A stretch of DNA of 64,000 nt from Hoeflea sp. (GTDB taxonomy: Bacteria > Pseudomonadota > Alphaproteobacteria > Rhizobiales > Rhizobiaceae). The notes under the pieces were generated by a model. The model did no database searches. It was not told the origin of the DNA and worked only from the letters and a program-made list of their open reading frames with translations. Position numbers and translations under genes: made by a program. The stretch lies in assembly GCF_030682515.1 (NCBI RefSeq), contig NZ_JAUXOD010000024.1, forward strand, positions 1 to 64,000. The letters are read 5' to 3'. Positions 16,075-25,265 of this stretch are shown one piece after another. Each line of letters opens with the position of its first letter. The first letter of the stretch is position 1.

Positions 16075-17111
16075 TGGCTTCCTTCTGGGCAAAAGAGGTG
16101 CCGGCCACGCTCCTCGTCGCGGCGCTGCTGATCTGGGTCATGCCGATGCTGATCGGCACCTACACGCTGACCGTGTTGGTGATCTACGGAATGCTCGGCT
16201 TCAGCCTCGGCCTGATCTGGGGCTTCGGCGGAATCCTGTGCTTCGGGCAGGCGGCGTTCTTCGGTCTTGGCGCCTACACCTACGCCATCGCCGCCATCAA
16301 TATCGGCGACAGCACATTGCCGATGCTGCTGGCGGTTCTGGTCCCGGCAGGTTTTGCCGCGCTGCTCGGCGCCATGATGTTCTATGGACGGCTGACCGAC
16401 GTCTATCTCGGCGTGATCACGCTGGTGGTGACGCTGATCCTGTTCAAGTTCATCAACTCGACCGCGGGTCCCGGCTATGTGATCGGCAAGGCCCGGCTCG
16501 GCGGATTCAACGGCATCCCGGGTTTCCAGACGCTGAACGTGCCCGGGCGGCCGGATGTCTATATCTTCGGCGATCCGTTCTATTATTTTTGCGCCGTGTT
16601 GCTGCTCATCGTCTATCTGCTGGTGAGCTGGCTGCTGAAATCTTCCTTCGGCCGCGTGGCGATCGGCATTCGCGAGAACGAGACCCGGGTGGCGCTGATG
16701 GGCTATGATGTCCGCGCACGCAAGACGGTGCTGTTTTCCATTGGCGCCGCCATCGCCGGACTGGCGGGCGCGCTGTTTGCCAATTGGGGCGAGATCGTCA
16801 CCCCCAATCTCTTCAGCCTCGGCCAGTCGGCCGAAATCATCATCTGGTGCATCGTCGGCGGTCTTGGCACACGGGTGGGTCCCATCGTCGGGGCGGCCGG
16901 GCTCGCCTATCTCAAGTTCCTGCTCGGCCAGCAGAGCATGATCGACAACACACTGCTGACCGGCATCATTCTCGTTCTCTTCGTGCTGTTCCTGCCCAAG
17001 GGGCTGGTTCCGGCCGTCGTCTCGCTGTGGCGCATCAGCTTCGGCCAGCGCCGCAGCATCCGCAAGCATGGCGCGCGCCGGATCCGCAGCGGGAGCATGG
17101 GCAATGGCTGA
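16074..17111 (+). CDS. Urea/amide ABC permease 2 (UrtC/LivM-like)
   Basis: 345-residue permease with about ten membrane spans; hallmark FSLGLIWGFGGILCFGQAAF, a coupling loop IRENETRVALMGYDVRARK and the C-terminal IVGGLGTRVGPIVGAA segment of LivM/UrtC. The ATG overlaps the stop of permease 1. The C-terminus is basic (RRSIRKHGARRIR) and overlaps the start of the next ATPase gene by 8 bases. The longer upstream frame reaching back to 15501 is only an open shadow in permease 1. Confidence 0.9.
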   Translation: MASFWAKEVPATLLVAALLIWVMPMLIGTYTLTVLVIYGMLGFSLGLIWGFGGILCFGQAAFFGLGAYTYAIAAINIGDSTLPMLLAVLVPAGFAALLGAMMFYGRLTDVYLGVITLVVTLILFKFINSTAGPGYVIGKARLGGFNGIPGFQTLNVPGRPDVYIFGDPFYYFCAVLLLIVYLLVSWLLKSSFGRVAIGIRENETRVALMGYDVRARKTVLFSIGAAIAGLAGALFANWGEIVTPNLFSLGQSAEIIIWCIVGGLGTRVGPIVGAAGLAYLKFLLGQQSMIDNTLLTGIILVLFVLFLPKGLVPAVVSLWRISFGQRRSIRKHGARRIRSGSMGNG

Positions 17112-17820
17112 AATCGTGCTTGAAACGGTCGGCCTGACGATGCGCTTCGGCGGCGTGGTGGCTGCCGACAATGTCAATTTCAGACTGAAGGCCGGCGAGC
17201 TGCGCTGCCTGATCGGGCCCAACGGAGCGGGCAAATCGACCTTCTTCAAATGCGTGACCGGGCTTCTCTCCCCGACCGGCGGACAGGTGTTCATGCGCGG
17301 GCACGAAACCACCGGCTGGCACCCGCACCAGGTCGCAGCCCTTGGCGTCGGCATCAAGACGCAAGTGCCCAATCTGATGGACGGGCTGGATGTGCACGAG
17401 AACATCTGGATGGCGGCGCGGCGGTTTCTGCCGATGCAGGACGCGATGCGCAAGACCGCGGAGGTCATCGAGCGGCTGGCCCTCGGGCCGATCGCGCGGA
17501 CCGAACTCGGACGGCTGGCGCATGGCGAACGGCAGCGGGTGGAACTGGGGCTGGTCGTGGCCGGAGATCCCTGGCTGGTGCTGCTTGACGAACCCGCCGC
17601 CGGGATGAGTGCCGACGATGTGGAACGGATGAGCGCCATCATCCGCGACATGACCCGTACTGCGGCCGTGGTGATCGTCGAGCACGACATGCAGTTCATC
17701 CGGTCGATCGCCAGCACGGTGACCGTGTTCCATCAGGGCGCGGTGCTGATGGAGGATCACGTCGACCGCGTCATGGCCGATCCGACCGTGCGCAATGTCT
17801 ATCTGGGAAAGAAAGCCTGA
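17104..17820 (+). CDS. Urea/amide ABC ATPase 1 (UrtD/LivG-like)
   Basis: 238-residue cytoplasmic ATPase: Walker A GPNGAGKSTFF, signature region LAHGERQRVELGLVV (a LivG/UrtD-type variant in which LSGGE is LAHGE), Walker B LVLLDEPAAGMS, and switch HDMQF. The LivG-specific insert after Walker A (LSPTGGQVFMRGHETTGWHP) is present. Start chosen at ATG 17104 (MAEIVLE), giving an 8-base overlap with permease 2; the upstream in-frame ATG at 17068 lies deeper in that gene. It pairs with the ATPase domain of the next, fused protein. Confidence 0.88.
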   Translation: MAEIVLETVGLTMRFGGVVAADNVNFRLKAGELRCLIGPNGAGKSTFFKCVTGLLSPTGGQVFMRGHETTGWHPHQVAALGVGIKTQVPNLMDGLDVHENIWMAARRFLPMQDAMRKTAEVIERLALGPIARTELGRLAHGERQRVELGLVVAGDPWLVLLDEPAAGMSADDVERMSAIIRDMTRTAAVVIVEHDMQFIRSIASTVTVFHQGAVLMEDHVDRVMADPTVRNVYLGKKA

Positions 17821-17822
17821 TC

Positions 17823-20189
17823 ATGGTCCAGGACGCCAGCATCTGCCTGGATATCAAGAGCCTGTCCGGCGGCTACGGCAAGGTGCCGATCCTGCACGGG
17901 GTCGAGTTTTCGGTGGCCGACAAAGAGGTTGTCGGCATCCTCGGCCATAATGGCATGGGCAAGTCGACCTTGCTCAAGACCATCATGGGCTTCCTGCCGG
18001 CGAGTTCGGGCGCGGTCCGGTTTCACGGCATAGACATCACCCGGCAGTCGCCTTACGAGCGCGCCGGGCTTGGCATCGGTTACGTGCCGCAGGGGCGGGG
18101 GATCTTTCCGCAACTGAGCGTGCGCGACAATCTTCGTTTTGCCTGGCACGACTATTCCGGCGGCGGCGAGGATGAGGTGATTGATGCGGTCCTGGCCGAT
18201 TTCCCCCGCCTGGTGCGGCTGCTCGACCGGATGGGCGGCGCGCTTTCAGGTGGTGAACAGCAGCTTCTGGCGCTGGCGCGCAGCCTGATGGGCGATCCGG
18301 AGTTCCTGCTGCTCGACGAGCCGACCGAGGGCATCCAGCCCTCGATCATCGAGGAGATGTCGGAAACCCTGTTGCAGCTGCGCGAGCGGCGCGGCCTCTC
18401 GATCCTGCTGGTCGAGCAGAATTTCGATTTCATCGCCGACCTGTCGGACCGGGTCCTGGTGCTGGAACGCGGGCGGATCGCCGGAGAACTGAGCAAGGCC
18501 GATCTTGCCGACCAGGCCAAGGTCGATCAGTTCCTCGGATTTGGCGCCGCGCGCTCGACCCGCGGCACTGCAAGCGAGACAAAGGGTGTCGGTGCCAGGC
18601 CCGCGCCGCCATCGCCTCGTGGGGCGCAGCACAACACTGTGTCCGTCTCTGTTATCCCCCAGCCTTTGGTGACGAGCATGACAATCAAACGCCCCAGCCT
18701 TTCGCAGATGCGCGCCATGGCAAGCCGCTTCGGCATGAACCTGACGGACACGGAACTGGCACACTACAGCGAGATCATGGAGCCCTATATCCAGGCCTAT
18801 GACCGGCTCGACGCCATGCCCGACAACCTGCCGGAAGTGCGCTATCCGCGCGCGCCCGGCCGGTTTCCCGACCCTTCGGAAAACCCGCTCAACGCCTGGT
18901 ACGTCAAGACCGAGGTGCGCGGGGCCCCCGATGGACCCTTGCGCGGCAAGCGCATCGTGCTCAAGGACACGATCTGTCTCGCCGGCGTGCCGATGATGAA
19001 CGGGTCGTCGATCATGGAGGGCTACACCCCCGAAATCGACGCGACCATCGTCACAAGGATGCTGGACGCGGGCGCGGTGATTGTCGGCAAGGCCCATTGC
19101 GAGAACTTCTGCCTTTCCGGCGGCTCCCACACCAATGCCAAGGGGCCGGTGCATAATCCGTGGAAGCGCGGCTACATGGCGTACGGCTCCTCCAGCGGAT
19201 CGGCGGCCCTTGTCGCTGCGGGCGAGGTCGACATGGCCATCGCCGGCGATCAGGGCGGCTCGATCCGGCTGCCGTCCTCGGCCTGCGGTGTTTATGGCAT
19301 GAAGGCGACCCACGGGCTCGTGCCCTATACCGGCGTCATGCCGGTGGAAATGACCATCGATCACGTTGGTCCTGTCACTTCGACGGTCGCGGACAATGCG
19401 CTTCTGCTCGAAATCCTGGCGGGCGAGGACGGGCTCGATCCGCGCCAGTACAAGCCGAGGACCTACCGCTACACCGAAGCGCTGGGCCGGGGCGCGCAGG
19501 GGCTGCGGATCGGGGTGCTGAAAGAGGGATTTCGCCGGCCCGAGAGCGATGCCGATGTCGACGAGAAGGTTCTGGCTGCGGCCAACCGTTTCCGTCAGCT
19601 GGGCGCCATGGTCGAGGAAGTCTCGGTGCCCGAGCACACTCTGGCGGTGGATTGCTGGACAGCGATCACGGTGGAAGGCCTGCAGGACCAGATGATGCAT
19701 GGCAACACCGGCGGCACCAATTATCGCGGGCTGTTCCTGCCGTCGATGATCGACCAGATGGCGCAATGGCGCAACCGCGCCGACGAACTCAGCCATTCCC
19801 TCAAGGTCTGCATGTTTCTCGGCGAGCATTTCCAGACCCAGTACCGGGGCCGGTTCTACGGCAAGGCCCAGAATCTCATGCGCCGGGTCAACGAAAGATA
19901 TGCCGACGCGCTGAAGCGCTACGATGTGCTGCTGATGCCCACCATGCCTATGAAGCCGCAGCAGATCCCGCCTGCCGATTGTTCGATGAGCCTCTATGTC
20001 CAGCGCGCCTTCGAGATGATCGGCAACACCGCGCCCTTCAATGGCGGCTTGCCGGCCATGAGTGTACCATGCGGGTTGAGCGAAGGCCTGCCAATCGGCA
20101 TGATGCTGGTCGGTCCAAGCTATGGCGAGATGAAGATTTATCAGGCGGCGCACGCCTTTGAACAGAGCGAAGACTGGCGCGGCATGTAG
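17823..20189 (+). CDS. ABC ATPase (UrtE/LivF-like) fused to an amidase-signature amidase
   Basis: A single uninterrupted 788-residue frame. Residues 1-241 are a complete UrtE/LivF ATPase: GHNGMGKST, LSGGEQQLLALARS, LLLDEPTEGIQPS, ending with DQFLGF where LivF proteins normally stop. Residues 242-285 form a Pro/Ser/Arg-rich linker. Residues 286-788 are a full amidase-signature enzyme with Lys381 (VLKDT), the cis-Ser segment GSSSGSAA (455-462) and nucleophile Ser480 (DQGGSIRLP); the THGLVPYTGVMP segment resembles nitrile-pathway amidases that convert R-CONH2 to the acid and ammonia. Met286 (ATG 18678), weakly preceded by GGTGA, could give a separate amidase. No stop codon separates the domains. 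Starts 2 bases after the previous stop. Confidence 0.85.
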   Translation: MVQDASICLDIKSLSGGYGKVPILHGVEFSVADKEVVGILGHNGMGKSTLLKTIMGFLPASSGAVRFHGIDITRQSPYERAGLGIGYVPQGRGIFPQLSVRDNLRFAWHDYSGGGEDEVIDAVLADFPRLVRLLDRMGGALSGGEQQLLALARSLMGDPEFLLLDEPTEGIQPSIIEEMSETLLQLRERRGLSILLVEQNFDFIADLSDRVLVLERGRIAGELSKADLADQAKVDQFLGFGAARSTRGTASETKGVGARPAPPSPRGAQHNTVSVSVIPQPLVTSMTIKRPSLSQMRAMASRFGMNLTDTELAHYSEIMEPYIQAYDRLDAMPDNLPEVRYPRAPGRFPDPSENPLNAWYVKTEVRGAPDGPLRGKRIVLKDTICLAGVPMMNGSSIMEGYTPEIDATIVTRMLDAGAVIVGKAHCENFCLSGGSHTNAKGPVHNPWKRGYMAYGSSSGSAALVAAGEVDMAIAGDQGGSIRLPSSACGVYGMKATHGLVPYTGVMPVEMTIDHVGPVTSTVADNALLLEILAGEDGLDPRQYKPRTYRYTEALGRGAQGLRIGVLKEGFRRPESDADVDEKVLAAANRFRQLGAMVEEVSVPEHTLAVDCWTAITVEGLQDQMMHGNTGGTNYRGLFLPSMIDQMAQWRNRADELSHSLKVCMFLGEHFQTQYRGRFYGKAQNLMRRVNERYADALKRYDVLLMPTMPMKPQQIPPADCSMSLYVQRAFEMIGNTAPFNGGLPAMSVPCGLSEGLPIGMMLVGPSYGEMKIYQAAHAFEQSEDWRGM

Positions 20190-20199
20190 GGAGGAAGCG

Positions 20200-21969
20200 A
20201 TGTCCATTCTGAATGAAAGCCTCGCAGGACGGCTTTCCGATATCGGCCGTTCCGGCGCTGCGCATGCCTCGGACTCGACTGCGCCCGAAGACAATCTTTC
20301 CTATGTCCGCGGCGGCGTCCATCCGCCGTTGCGCTACAAGACCATCCCGCAATTGTTGCGCGACGCCGTCTCGCTGTTCGGCCCCCGCGAGGCGATCGTC
20401 TGCCCGCAACAGGGCATCCGACTGAGCTACTATGAGTTTGACCGCGCGGTCGACGAACTGGCGTCCGGCTTTCTGGCAATGGGGCTTACGAAGGGTGACC
20501 GCATCGGCATCTGGTCACCCAACCGTTATGAGTGGGTGCTCACCCAGTTCGCGACCGCGCGGATCGGGCTGGTGCTGGTCAACATCAATCCGGCCTACCG
20601 CCTGTCGGAACTTGAATATGCGCTCAACAAGGTCGCCTGCAAGGCGCTGGTCACCGCGCGGGCCTTCAAGACCTCCAACTATCTGGAGATGTTGCGGACG
20701 CTGGCGCCGGAGATCGAGTCCTGCGAGCCGGGACGTTTGCAGGCGGCGCGGCTGCCGCATCTCCGCGCCGTGATCGTGCTTGGCGGGGCCGAGGAACCTG
20801 GCCTGTTTGGCTTTGACCGGGTCAGGACCTTGGGCGGCCCGGCACAGCAGCTGCGGTTGCCGGCGATCGATGCCGAACTCGGGCCGGATGACGCCATCAA
20901 CATCCAGTTCACCTCCGGCACCACCGGCCACCCCAAGGGCGCCACGCTGTCGCACTACAACATCGTCAACAATGCCCGCTTCGTCACCGACCGCATCGCG
21001 CTGACCGAAAACGACCGGCTGTGCATTCCGGTTCCGCTCTACCATTGCTTCGGCATGGTGATGGGCGTGCTGGGCGCCGTCAGCAAGGGTGCTGCCATGG
21101 TGTTTCCCGGCGAGGCCTTCGATCCGTTGGCGACATTGGCCGCGCTGGAGGCGGAACGCTGCACCGCGGTCTATGGCGTGCCCACCATGTTTGTCGCCAT
21201 GCTCGAGGAGCTCGATCGATCGCCGCGGAATCTCACGCAACTTCGAACCGGAATCATGGCCGGCGCGCCATGTCCGGTGGAGGTGATGCATCGCGTCATG
21301 GACCGGATGCACATGCGCGAGGTGACGATCTGCTACGGCATGACCGAGACATCGCCGGTGTCGTTCCAGAGCTTTACCGACGATCCGGTCGACAAACGCT
21401 GCGAGACGGTCGGCCGCGTTCATCCGCATCTCGAGGTCAAGATCGTCGATGATGACGGGCGGATCGTGCCGGTCGGGGTTCGCGGCGAACTGTGCACCCG
21501 CGGCTATTCGGTGATGAAGGGCTACTGGGGGGAACCGGAACGAACCGCCGAGGCGATCCGGGACGGGTGGATGCACACCGGCGATCTGGCCGTATTCGAC
21601 GAGCAGGGGTTCTGCTCTATCGTCGGCCGGGTCAAGGACATGATCATTCGCGGCGGCGAGAATGTCTATCCACGCGAGGTCGAGGAGTTCCTCTTCACCC
21701 ACCCCAAGGTTTCCGAGGTGCAGGTGTTCGGCGTTCCCGACGACAGGTACGGCGAAGAGATCTGCGCCTGGGTGGTCGCCAAGCCGGGCGCCAGCCTTGA
21801 CGCGGACGAGCTCCGCGCCTTCTGCAACGGCCAGATTGCCCATTTCAAGATCCCCCGGCATTTCAAGCTCATTGATGCCCTGCCGATGACCATTACCGGC
21901 AAGCCGCAGAAATTCATCATGCGCGAGCGGATGGTGGAGATGTTGAAGTCGGCTGGCCAGGCGACCTGA
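20200..21969 (+). CDS. AMP-forming acyl-CoA synthetase, FadD/AcsA-like
   Basis: 589-residue ANL ligase: P-loop FTSGTTGHPKGA, A5 CYGMTETSPV, hinge GRVKDMIIRGGENVYP, and the catalytic lysine in PMTITGKPQKF near the C-terminus. Very strong ribosome site GGGAGGAAG before ATG 20200, 10 bases past the fused amidase stop. In this operon it would activate the carboxylic acid released by the amidase to its CoA thioester, completing amide to acid to acyl-CoA. Acid chain length is not readable, but proteins of this size usually take medium to long or branched fatty acids. The debris zone starts right after its stop. Confidence 0.9.
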   Translation: MSILNESLAGRLSDIGRSGAAHASDSTAPEDNLSYVRGGVHPPLRYKTIPQLLRDAVSLFGPREAIVCPQQGIRLSYYEFDRAVDELASGFLAMGLTKGDRIGIWSPNRYEWVLTQFATARIGLVLVNINPAYRLSELEYALNKVACKALVTARAFKTSNYLEMLRTLAPEIESCEPGRLQAARLPHLRAVIVLGGAEEPGLFGFDRVRTLGGPAQQLRLPAIDAELGPDDAINIQFTSGTTGHPKGATLSHYNIVNNARFVTDRIALTENDRLCIPVPLYHCFGMVMGVLGAVSKGAAMVFPGEAFDPLATLAALEAERCTAVYGVPTMFVAMLEELDRSPRNLTQLRTGIMAGAPCPVEVMHRVMDRMHMREVTICYGMTETSPVSFQSFTDDPVDKRCETVGRVHPHLEVKIVDDDGRIVPVGVRGELCTRGYSVMKGYWGEPERTAEAIRDGWMHTGDLAVFDEQGFCSIVGRVKDMIIRGGENVYPREVEEFLFTHPKVSEVQVFGVPDDRYGEEICAWVVAKPGASLDADELRAFCNGQIAHFKIPRHFKLIDALPMTITGKPQKFIMRERMVEMLKSAGQAT

Positions 21970-21979
21970 CTCGGTGTTG

Positions 21980-22190
21980 CTGGGGCAGACCTTTCAAGCG
22001 TCTGAACCACCTCCTCGCCACGGTAGCGGAACCGCGGATCCGTCGCCGCTGCAGAGCGCGAAGTGGGTCGACGATGGTCAGGATGTGCAGCTTCCGGCCG
22101 GTCGCCAGCTGTTCAGGGACCAGATCCATCGCCCAGACCTGGCAAAACGACCCGCGCTGCGCGACAGAAATGCTCGGAAATGATTTTTGC
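21980..22190 (-). pseudogene. Remnant of an IS3-family transposase (OrfB integrase core)
   Basis: Minus-strand frame around 22066-22150 reads WAMDLVPEQLATGRKLHILT followed by IVD, the first-aspartate block of the IS3-group rve integrase domain. A frameshift later the same strand reads RFRYRGEEVVQTLER (22000-22037). Only these pieces remain: no start, no later catalytic residues, no terminal repeats. It abuts the stop of the acyl-CoA synthetase, marking a past rearrangement point. Exact limits are approximate. Confidence 0.7.
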
Positions 22191-22235
22191 AGCGCCTTCC
22201 ACGTCGCGCGACATGGCTGCCTCGAACAGCGCCTC

Positions 22236-22280
22236 GTGGCCCCGGCGCTCGCCTGCGGCAACACCGTCGTCGTCAAGCCG
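22236..22280 (+). pseudogene. Aldehyde dehydrogenase fragment
   Basis: Bases 22236-22280 encode VAPALACGNTVVVKP, an almost ideal copy of the conserved ALDH cofactor-domain motif (normally KLAPALAAGNTVVLKP). Nothing before or after in this frame continues the protein. With the IS3 remnant it makes up the 21970-22471 debris; the remaining sequence (about 22281-22471) shows no recognisable gene. Confidence 0.5.
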
Positions 22281-22471
22281 CTTCGTTGCAGCCGCAGTCG
22301 ACGCGAGCCTTCTGAAGGGAGCGGCGCGAACTCCCCTGGGGACCCTTGCGGCTCCGCAAAAAGAAAACCTTCGCTGACATCACTTCGGGCAGTTCGCGGC
22401 CGTCTCGATGCGCGACAGATTGGCTGCCGTGCCGACGCCCGCGCGCTGCACCTGCCAGGCGGGAATCCGGA

Positions 22472-23272
22472 TCATGATTGCTCCTCGGAATTGGCGCCGA
22501 GCAGTTTCAGAAGATCGCCAAAGCGGGCGATCAGGGAATAGATGACGGCCGCCAGGACCACGAAGAGGACCGTGACGGAGGCCATGGTCGGGGTGTAGCC
22601 GTAGCGCAGCGCGTTGAAGATCTTGATCGGCAGGGTTTCCATGGTGAAGCCCACGGTCATGTAGGCGACGATGTATTCATTGAGCGACAGCACGAAGGCA
22701 AACGCATAGCCCGAGACCAGATAGGGCGTGATCAGCGGCAGCACGACGGTGCGGAAGATGGTGCGGTCGTTCGCGCCCATGGTCGCCGCCGCCTCCACCA
22801 GCGAACGGTCGATGGCGGTAAAGCCCAGGGACAGCGTGACCAGCGGCAGGGTGACGAAGAAGATCGCGTGGCTGATCACTGCGGTCCATGGCTGGCCGTA
22901 GAAGCCGGTGGTTGCCCAGAAGGTCAGGAGCCCCAGCGCGGTGATCACCGGCGGCAGCGTGAACGGCGCGATGCCCAGGATCTGAAACACATTCGCCCAA
23001 GGCGCGATCCGCCGCCACAGGAACCAGCTCAGCGGCAGCGCGATGGCCACGGCCAGCGCGGCTGACAGGATCGCCAGAATAAGCGAGGCGAACAGCGCGT
23101 TGCGCCAGCCGGCATCGATGAAGATATCGGCATACCAGGACAGCGAGAAGCCCTGCGGCGGGAAGGCCAGCGTCTGCTTGGCGTTGACCGACACCCCGGC
23201 GACGACAATCAGCGGCGCGGCCAGAAACAGGCCGACCAGCGCAAAGTAGAAACGGCGCAGGAAAGTGCTCAT
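22472..23272 (-). CDS. ABC permease, polyamine type (PotC/YdcV-like)
   Basis: 266-residue permease with about six membrane spans and the coupling segment LVEAAATMGANDRTIFRTVV. The ATG at 23272 overlaps the stop of the upstream permease (ATGA), so translation is coupled. Last gene of the polyamine-type operon headed by the agmatinase-family gene at 26571-27632. The end of the gene lies at the edge of the debris zone; the C-terminal residues (LLKLLGANSEEQS) look complete. Confidence 0.9.
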   Translation of the reverse strand: MSTFLRRFYFALVGLFLAAPLIVVAGVSVNAKQTLAFPPQGFSLSWYADIFIDAGWRNALFASLILAILSAALAVAIALPLSWFLWRRIAPWANVFQILGIAPFTLPPVITALGLLTFWATTGFYGQPWTAVISHAIFFVTLPLVTLSLGFTAIDRSLVEAAATMGANDRTIFRTVVLPLITPYLVSGYAFAFVLSLNEYIVAYMTVGFTMETLPIKIFNALRYGYTPTMASVTVLFVVLAAVIYSLIARFGDLLKLLGANSEEQS

Positions 23273-24126
23273 GCGGTTTCCTCCCTCTTGCGCCCTGCAA
23301 ACAGGGTGAGCGCCACCATGCCGAGCGTGACCAGCACCAGGAACACGGCCATGGCGGCTGCAAAGGGCATGTTGGACTGATAGATCGCCTGGTCGGTGAT
23401 CAGCACCGACAGCGTCCAGTGCTGCGGCCGGCCGAGAATCTGCGGCAGCAGGTAGGAGCCGAGCGCAAAGATGAACACCATGATCAGCGTCGCCAGGATG
23501 GTGGTCCTCAGCGCCGGCACCACGACGGTGAAGAAGGCTTTCAGCGGCGAGGCGCCCAGCGTGCGAGCGGCTTCAGTCAACGTCGGGTCGAGCCGCACCA
23601 GCGCCGGATAGAGCACCAGGATCGTGTAGGGCAGAGCCTGGTAGACCATGGCTGTCAGCACCGCCGGAAATCCGGGCGACAGCGCCACCGCCTTGTCCAT
23701 CAGTCCGAGCGTGACCATGAGATTGGTGATGCCGGCGGTGCGTGACAGAAGCGTCGACCAGGCAAAGCCGATGATCACTTCGGACAGCGACAGCACCGAC
23801 AGGAGCGCCACCATCCAGACGATCTGCGCCCGCCGCGACATCCTGGTCAGGAGATAGGTGAACGGCACCCCGATTGCGACGCAGCAGACGGCGACAAGCA
23901 CCGCCAGCATCAGCGAGAAGCCCAGCACATGGGCAAAGAACAGGCTCAAGAACCGTTCGTAATTGGAAAAAACAAAGGCCGGTGTGTAGAAGCCGCCCTG
24001 CTGGCGCTGGAAGAAGCTGACCGCAATCATGGTGCCGAACGGGATCACGAAAAACACCGTGAGCATGATCGCCGGAAACGCCAGCGGCCCGTAATCGCTC
24101 AGCCTCTGGGGCGTCTCGCGTCTCAT
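23269..24126 (-). CDS. ABC permease, polyamine type (PotB-like)
   Basis: 285-residue permease; start ATG 24126 (MRRETPQRLSDYG) overlaps the ATPase stop (24123-24125). A longer in-frame start at 24240 would lie well inside the ATPase gene and is not supported. About six membrane spans; coupling region LTEAARTLGASPLKAFFTVV. Forms the membrane channel with the following PotC-like permease. Confidence 0.9.
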   Translation of the reverse strand: MRRETPQRLSDYGPLAFPAIMLTVFFVIPFGTMIAVSFFQRQQGGFYTPAFVFSNYERFLSLFFAHVLGFSLMLAVLVAVCCVAIGVPFTYLLTRMSRRAQIVWMVALLSVLSLSEVIIGFAWSTLLSRTAGITNLMVTLGLMDKAVALSPGFPAVLTAMVYQALPYTILVLYPALVRLDPTLTEAARTLGASPLKAFFTVVVPALRTTILATLIMVFIFALGSYLLPQILGRPQHWTLSVLITDQAIYQSNMPFAAAMAVFLVLVTLGMVALTLFAGRKREETA

Positions 24127-25160
24127 TTGGCCAGCACCACGCAGACGCCGGGTTCGAGCACGACGCCGACCGGCTGACCGACGGAAACATCGGGCCGGGC
24201 CCGCGGCGTCGACACGGCGATGATCTGCTTGCCCGAGCAATCGATGAAGGTCTCGATGGTTCCGCCGAGATCGCGCACGAAGGTCACGGTGCCCGAAATG
24301 GCGCCGTCGCTGCCCGGCGCGGTCAGATGTACATCCTCCGGCCGGATCGAGATGATGGCCTTGCCGCCGCCAGATGCGGACAGGCCCGGGATGACCTGGC
24401 CCAGCGCAACAGCGCGGTCGGCGCTGTCGGTTTCCATGTCGATCAGATTGGTCGAGCCGATGAAATCGGCGACAAATGTGTCGGCGGGCCGGCGATAGAT
24501 TTCCATCGGGCTTGCCGCCTGGCGGATCTCGCCCTTGTTCATCACCACCACGGTGTCGGCCATGGTCATGGCCTCGCGCTGGTCGTGGGTGACGACGATG
24601 GTGGTGATGCCGAGCTGCTGCTGCAATTGCCTGAGCTCCACCTGCATGGCCTCGCGCAATTTGGCGTCGAGCGCCGACAGCGGTTCGTCAAGCAGGAACA
24701 ATCTGGGCGAACGGGTCAAGGCGCGAGCAATCGCCACCCGCTGGCGCTGGCCGCCCGACAATTTTGCCACCGGACGGTCGGCATAGCCGCTAAGATGGAT
24801 CATCCCGAGCAGTTCGTCGACACGCTTCTTCTGATCCTCCCGGGGCGCGCCGCGAATTCTCATCGGATAGGCGATGTTCTCGCCCACAGTGAGGTGCGGG
24901 AACAGCGCTAAGGACTGGAACACCATGCCGAGATTGCGCTTGTGGGTCGGCACTGCGGTAATATCCTCGCCGTCGAGCAGGATGGCGCCGCTGGTCGGCA
25001 GATCCAGGCCGGCGATCATTCTGAGCAGCGTGGTCTTGCCGCATCCGGACGGCCCCAGCATGCAGACGAAGGTGCCGTGCGGCACGCTCAGCTGCACGTC
25101 ATTGACCGCGGTGAAGCTGCCAAAGTCCTTGCGAACGGCATCGAGCGTCAATCCAGACAT
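24123..25160 (-). CDS. ABC ATPase, polyamine type (PotA-like)
   Basis: 345 residues: Walker A GPSGCGKTTLL, Q-loop FQSLALFPH, signature LSGGQRQRVAIARA, Walker B LFLLDEPLSALD, switch VVTHDQREA, and a TOBE domain with ISIRPEDVHL near residue 275. Start at ATG 25160 (MSGLTLDAV); the in-frame ATG 25235 would run across the intercistronic hairpin. The preceding binding-protein gene ends at 25266, leaving a 105-base gap that contains the hairpin. Confidence 0.9.
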   Translation of the reverse strand: MSGLTLDAVRKDFGSFTAVNDVQLSVPHGTFVCMLGPSGCGKTTLLRMIAGLDLPTSGAILLDGEDITAVPTHKRNLGMVFQSLALFPHLTVGENIAYPMRIRGAPREDQKKRVDELLGMIHLSGYADRPVAKLSGGQRQRVAIARALTRSPRLFLLDEPLSALDAKLREAMQVELRQLQQQLGITTIVVTHDQREAMTMADTVVVMNKGEIRQAASPMEIYRRPADTFVADFIGSTNLIDMETDSADRAVALGQVIPGLSASGGGKAIISIRPEDVHLTAPGSDGAISGTVTFVRDLGGTIETFIDCSGKQIIAVSTPRARPDVSVGQPVGVVLEPGVCVVLAK

Positions 25161-25197
25161 CGTGTTCCCACTCTCTGCCCCGGTTGGCCGGGGTCCG

Positions 25198-25222
25198 GGA
25201 GGGGCGGTGAACCTGCCCCTCC
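25198..25222. other. Intercistronic hairpin after the polyamine binding-protein gene
   Basis: GGAGGGGC (25198-25205) pairs perfectly with GCCCCTCC (25215-25222) around a 9-base loop. In the minus-strand transcript it lies between the binding-protein stop and the ATPase start. The T-run is on the plus-strand side, so it is not a terminator for the operon; stabilisation or attenuation of the binding-protein message is more likely. Confidence 0.6.
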
Positions 25223-25265
25223 GTTTTTCAGGCAATCACGTCCCGGTTCGGGACGCAACCGGGCC

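Noticed and set aside
15858-17717. 619-codon minus-strand frame opposite the urea/amide permease and ATPase
   Set aside because: Shadow frame; the plus strand encodes typical LivM and LivG proteins.
18246-20294. 682-codon minus-strand frame opposite the ATPase-amidase fusion
   Set aside because: No recognisable domain; coding signals clearly favour the plus strand with both complete enzyme motifs.
25223-25229. T-run after the 25198-25222 hairpin as a terminator
   Set aside because: The T-run lies on the plus-strand side, while the operon is transcribed from the minus strand and no plus-strand gene ends here.
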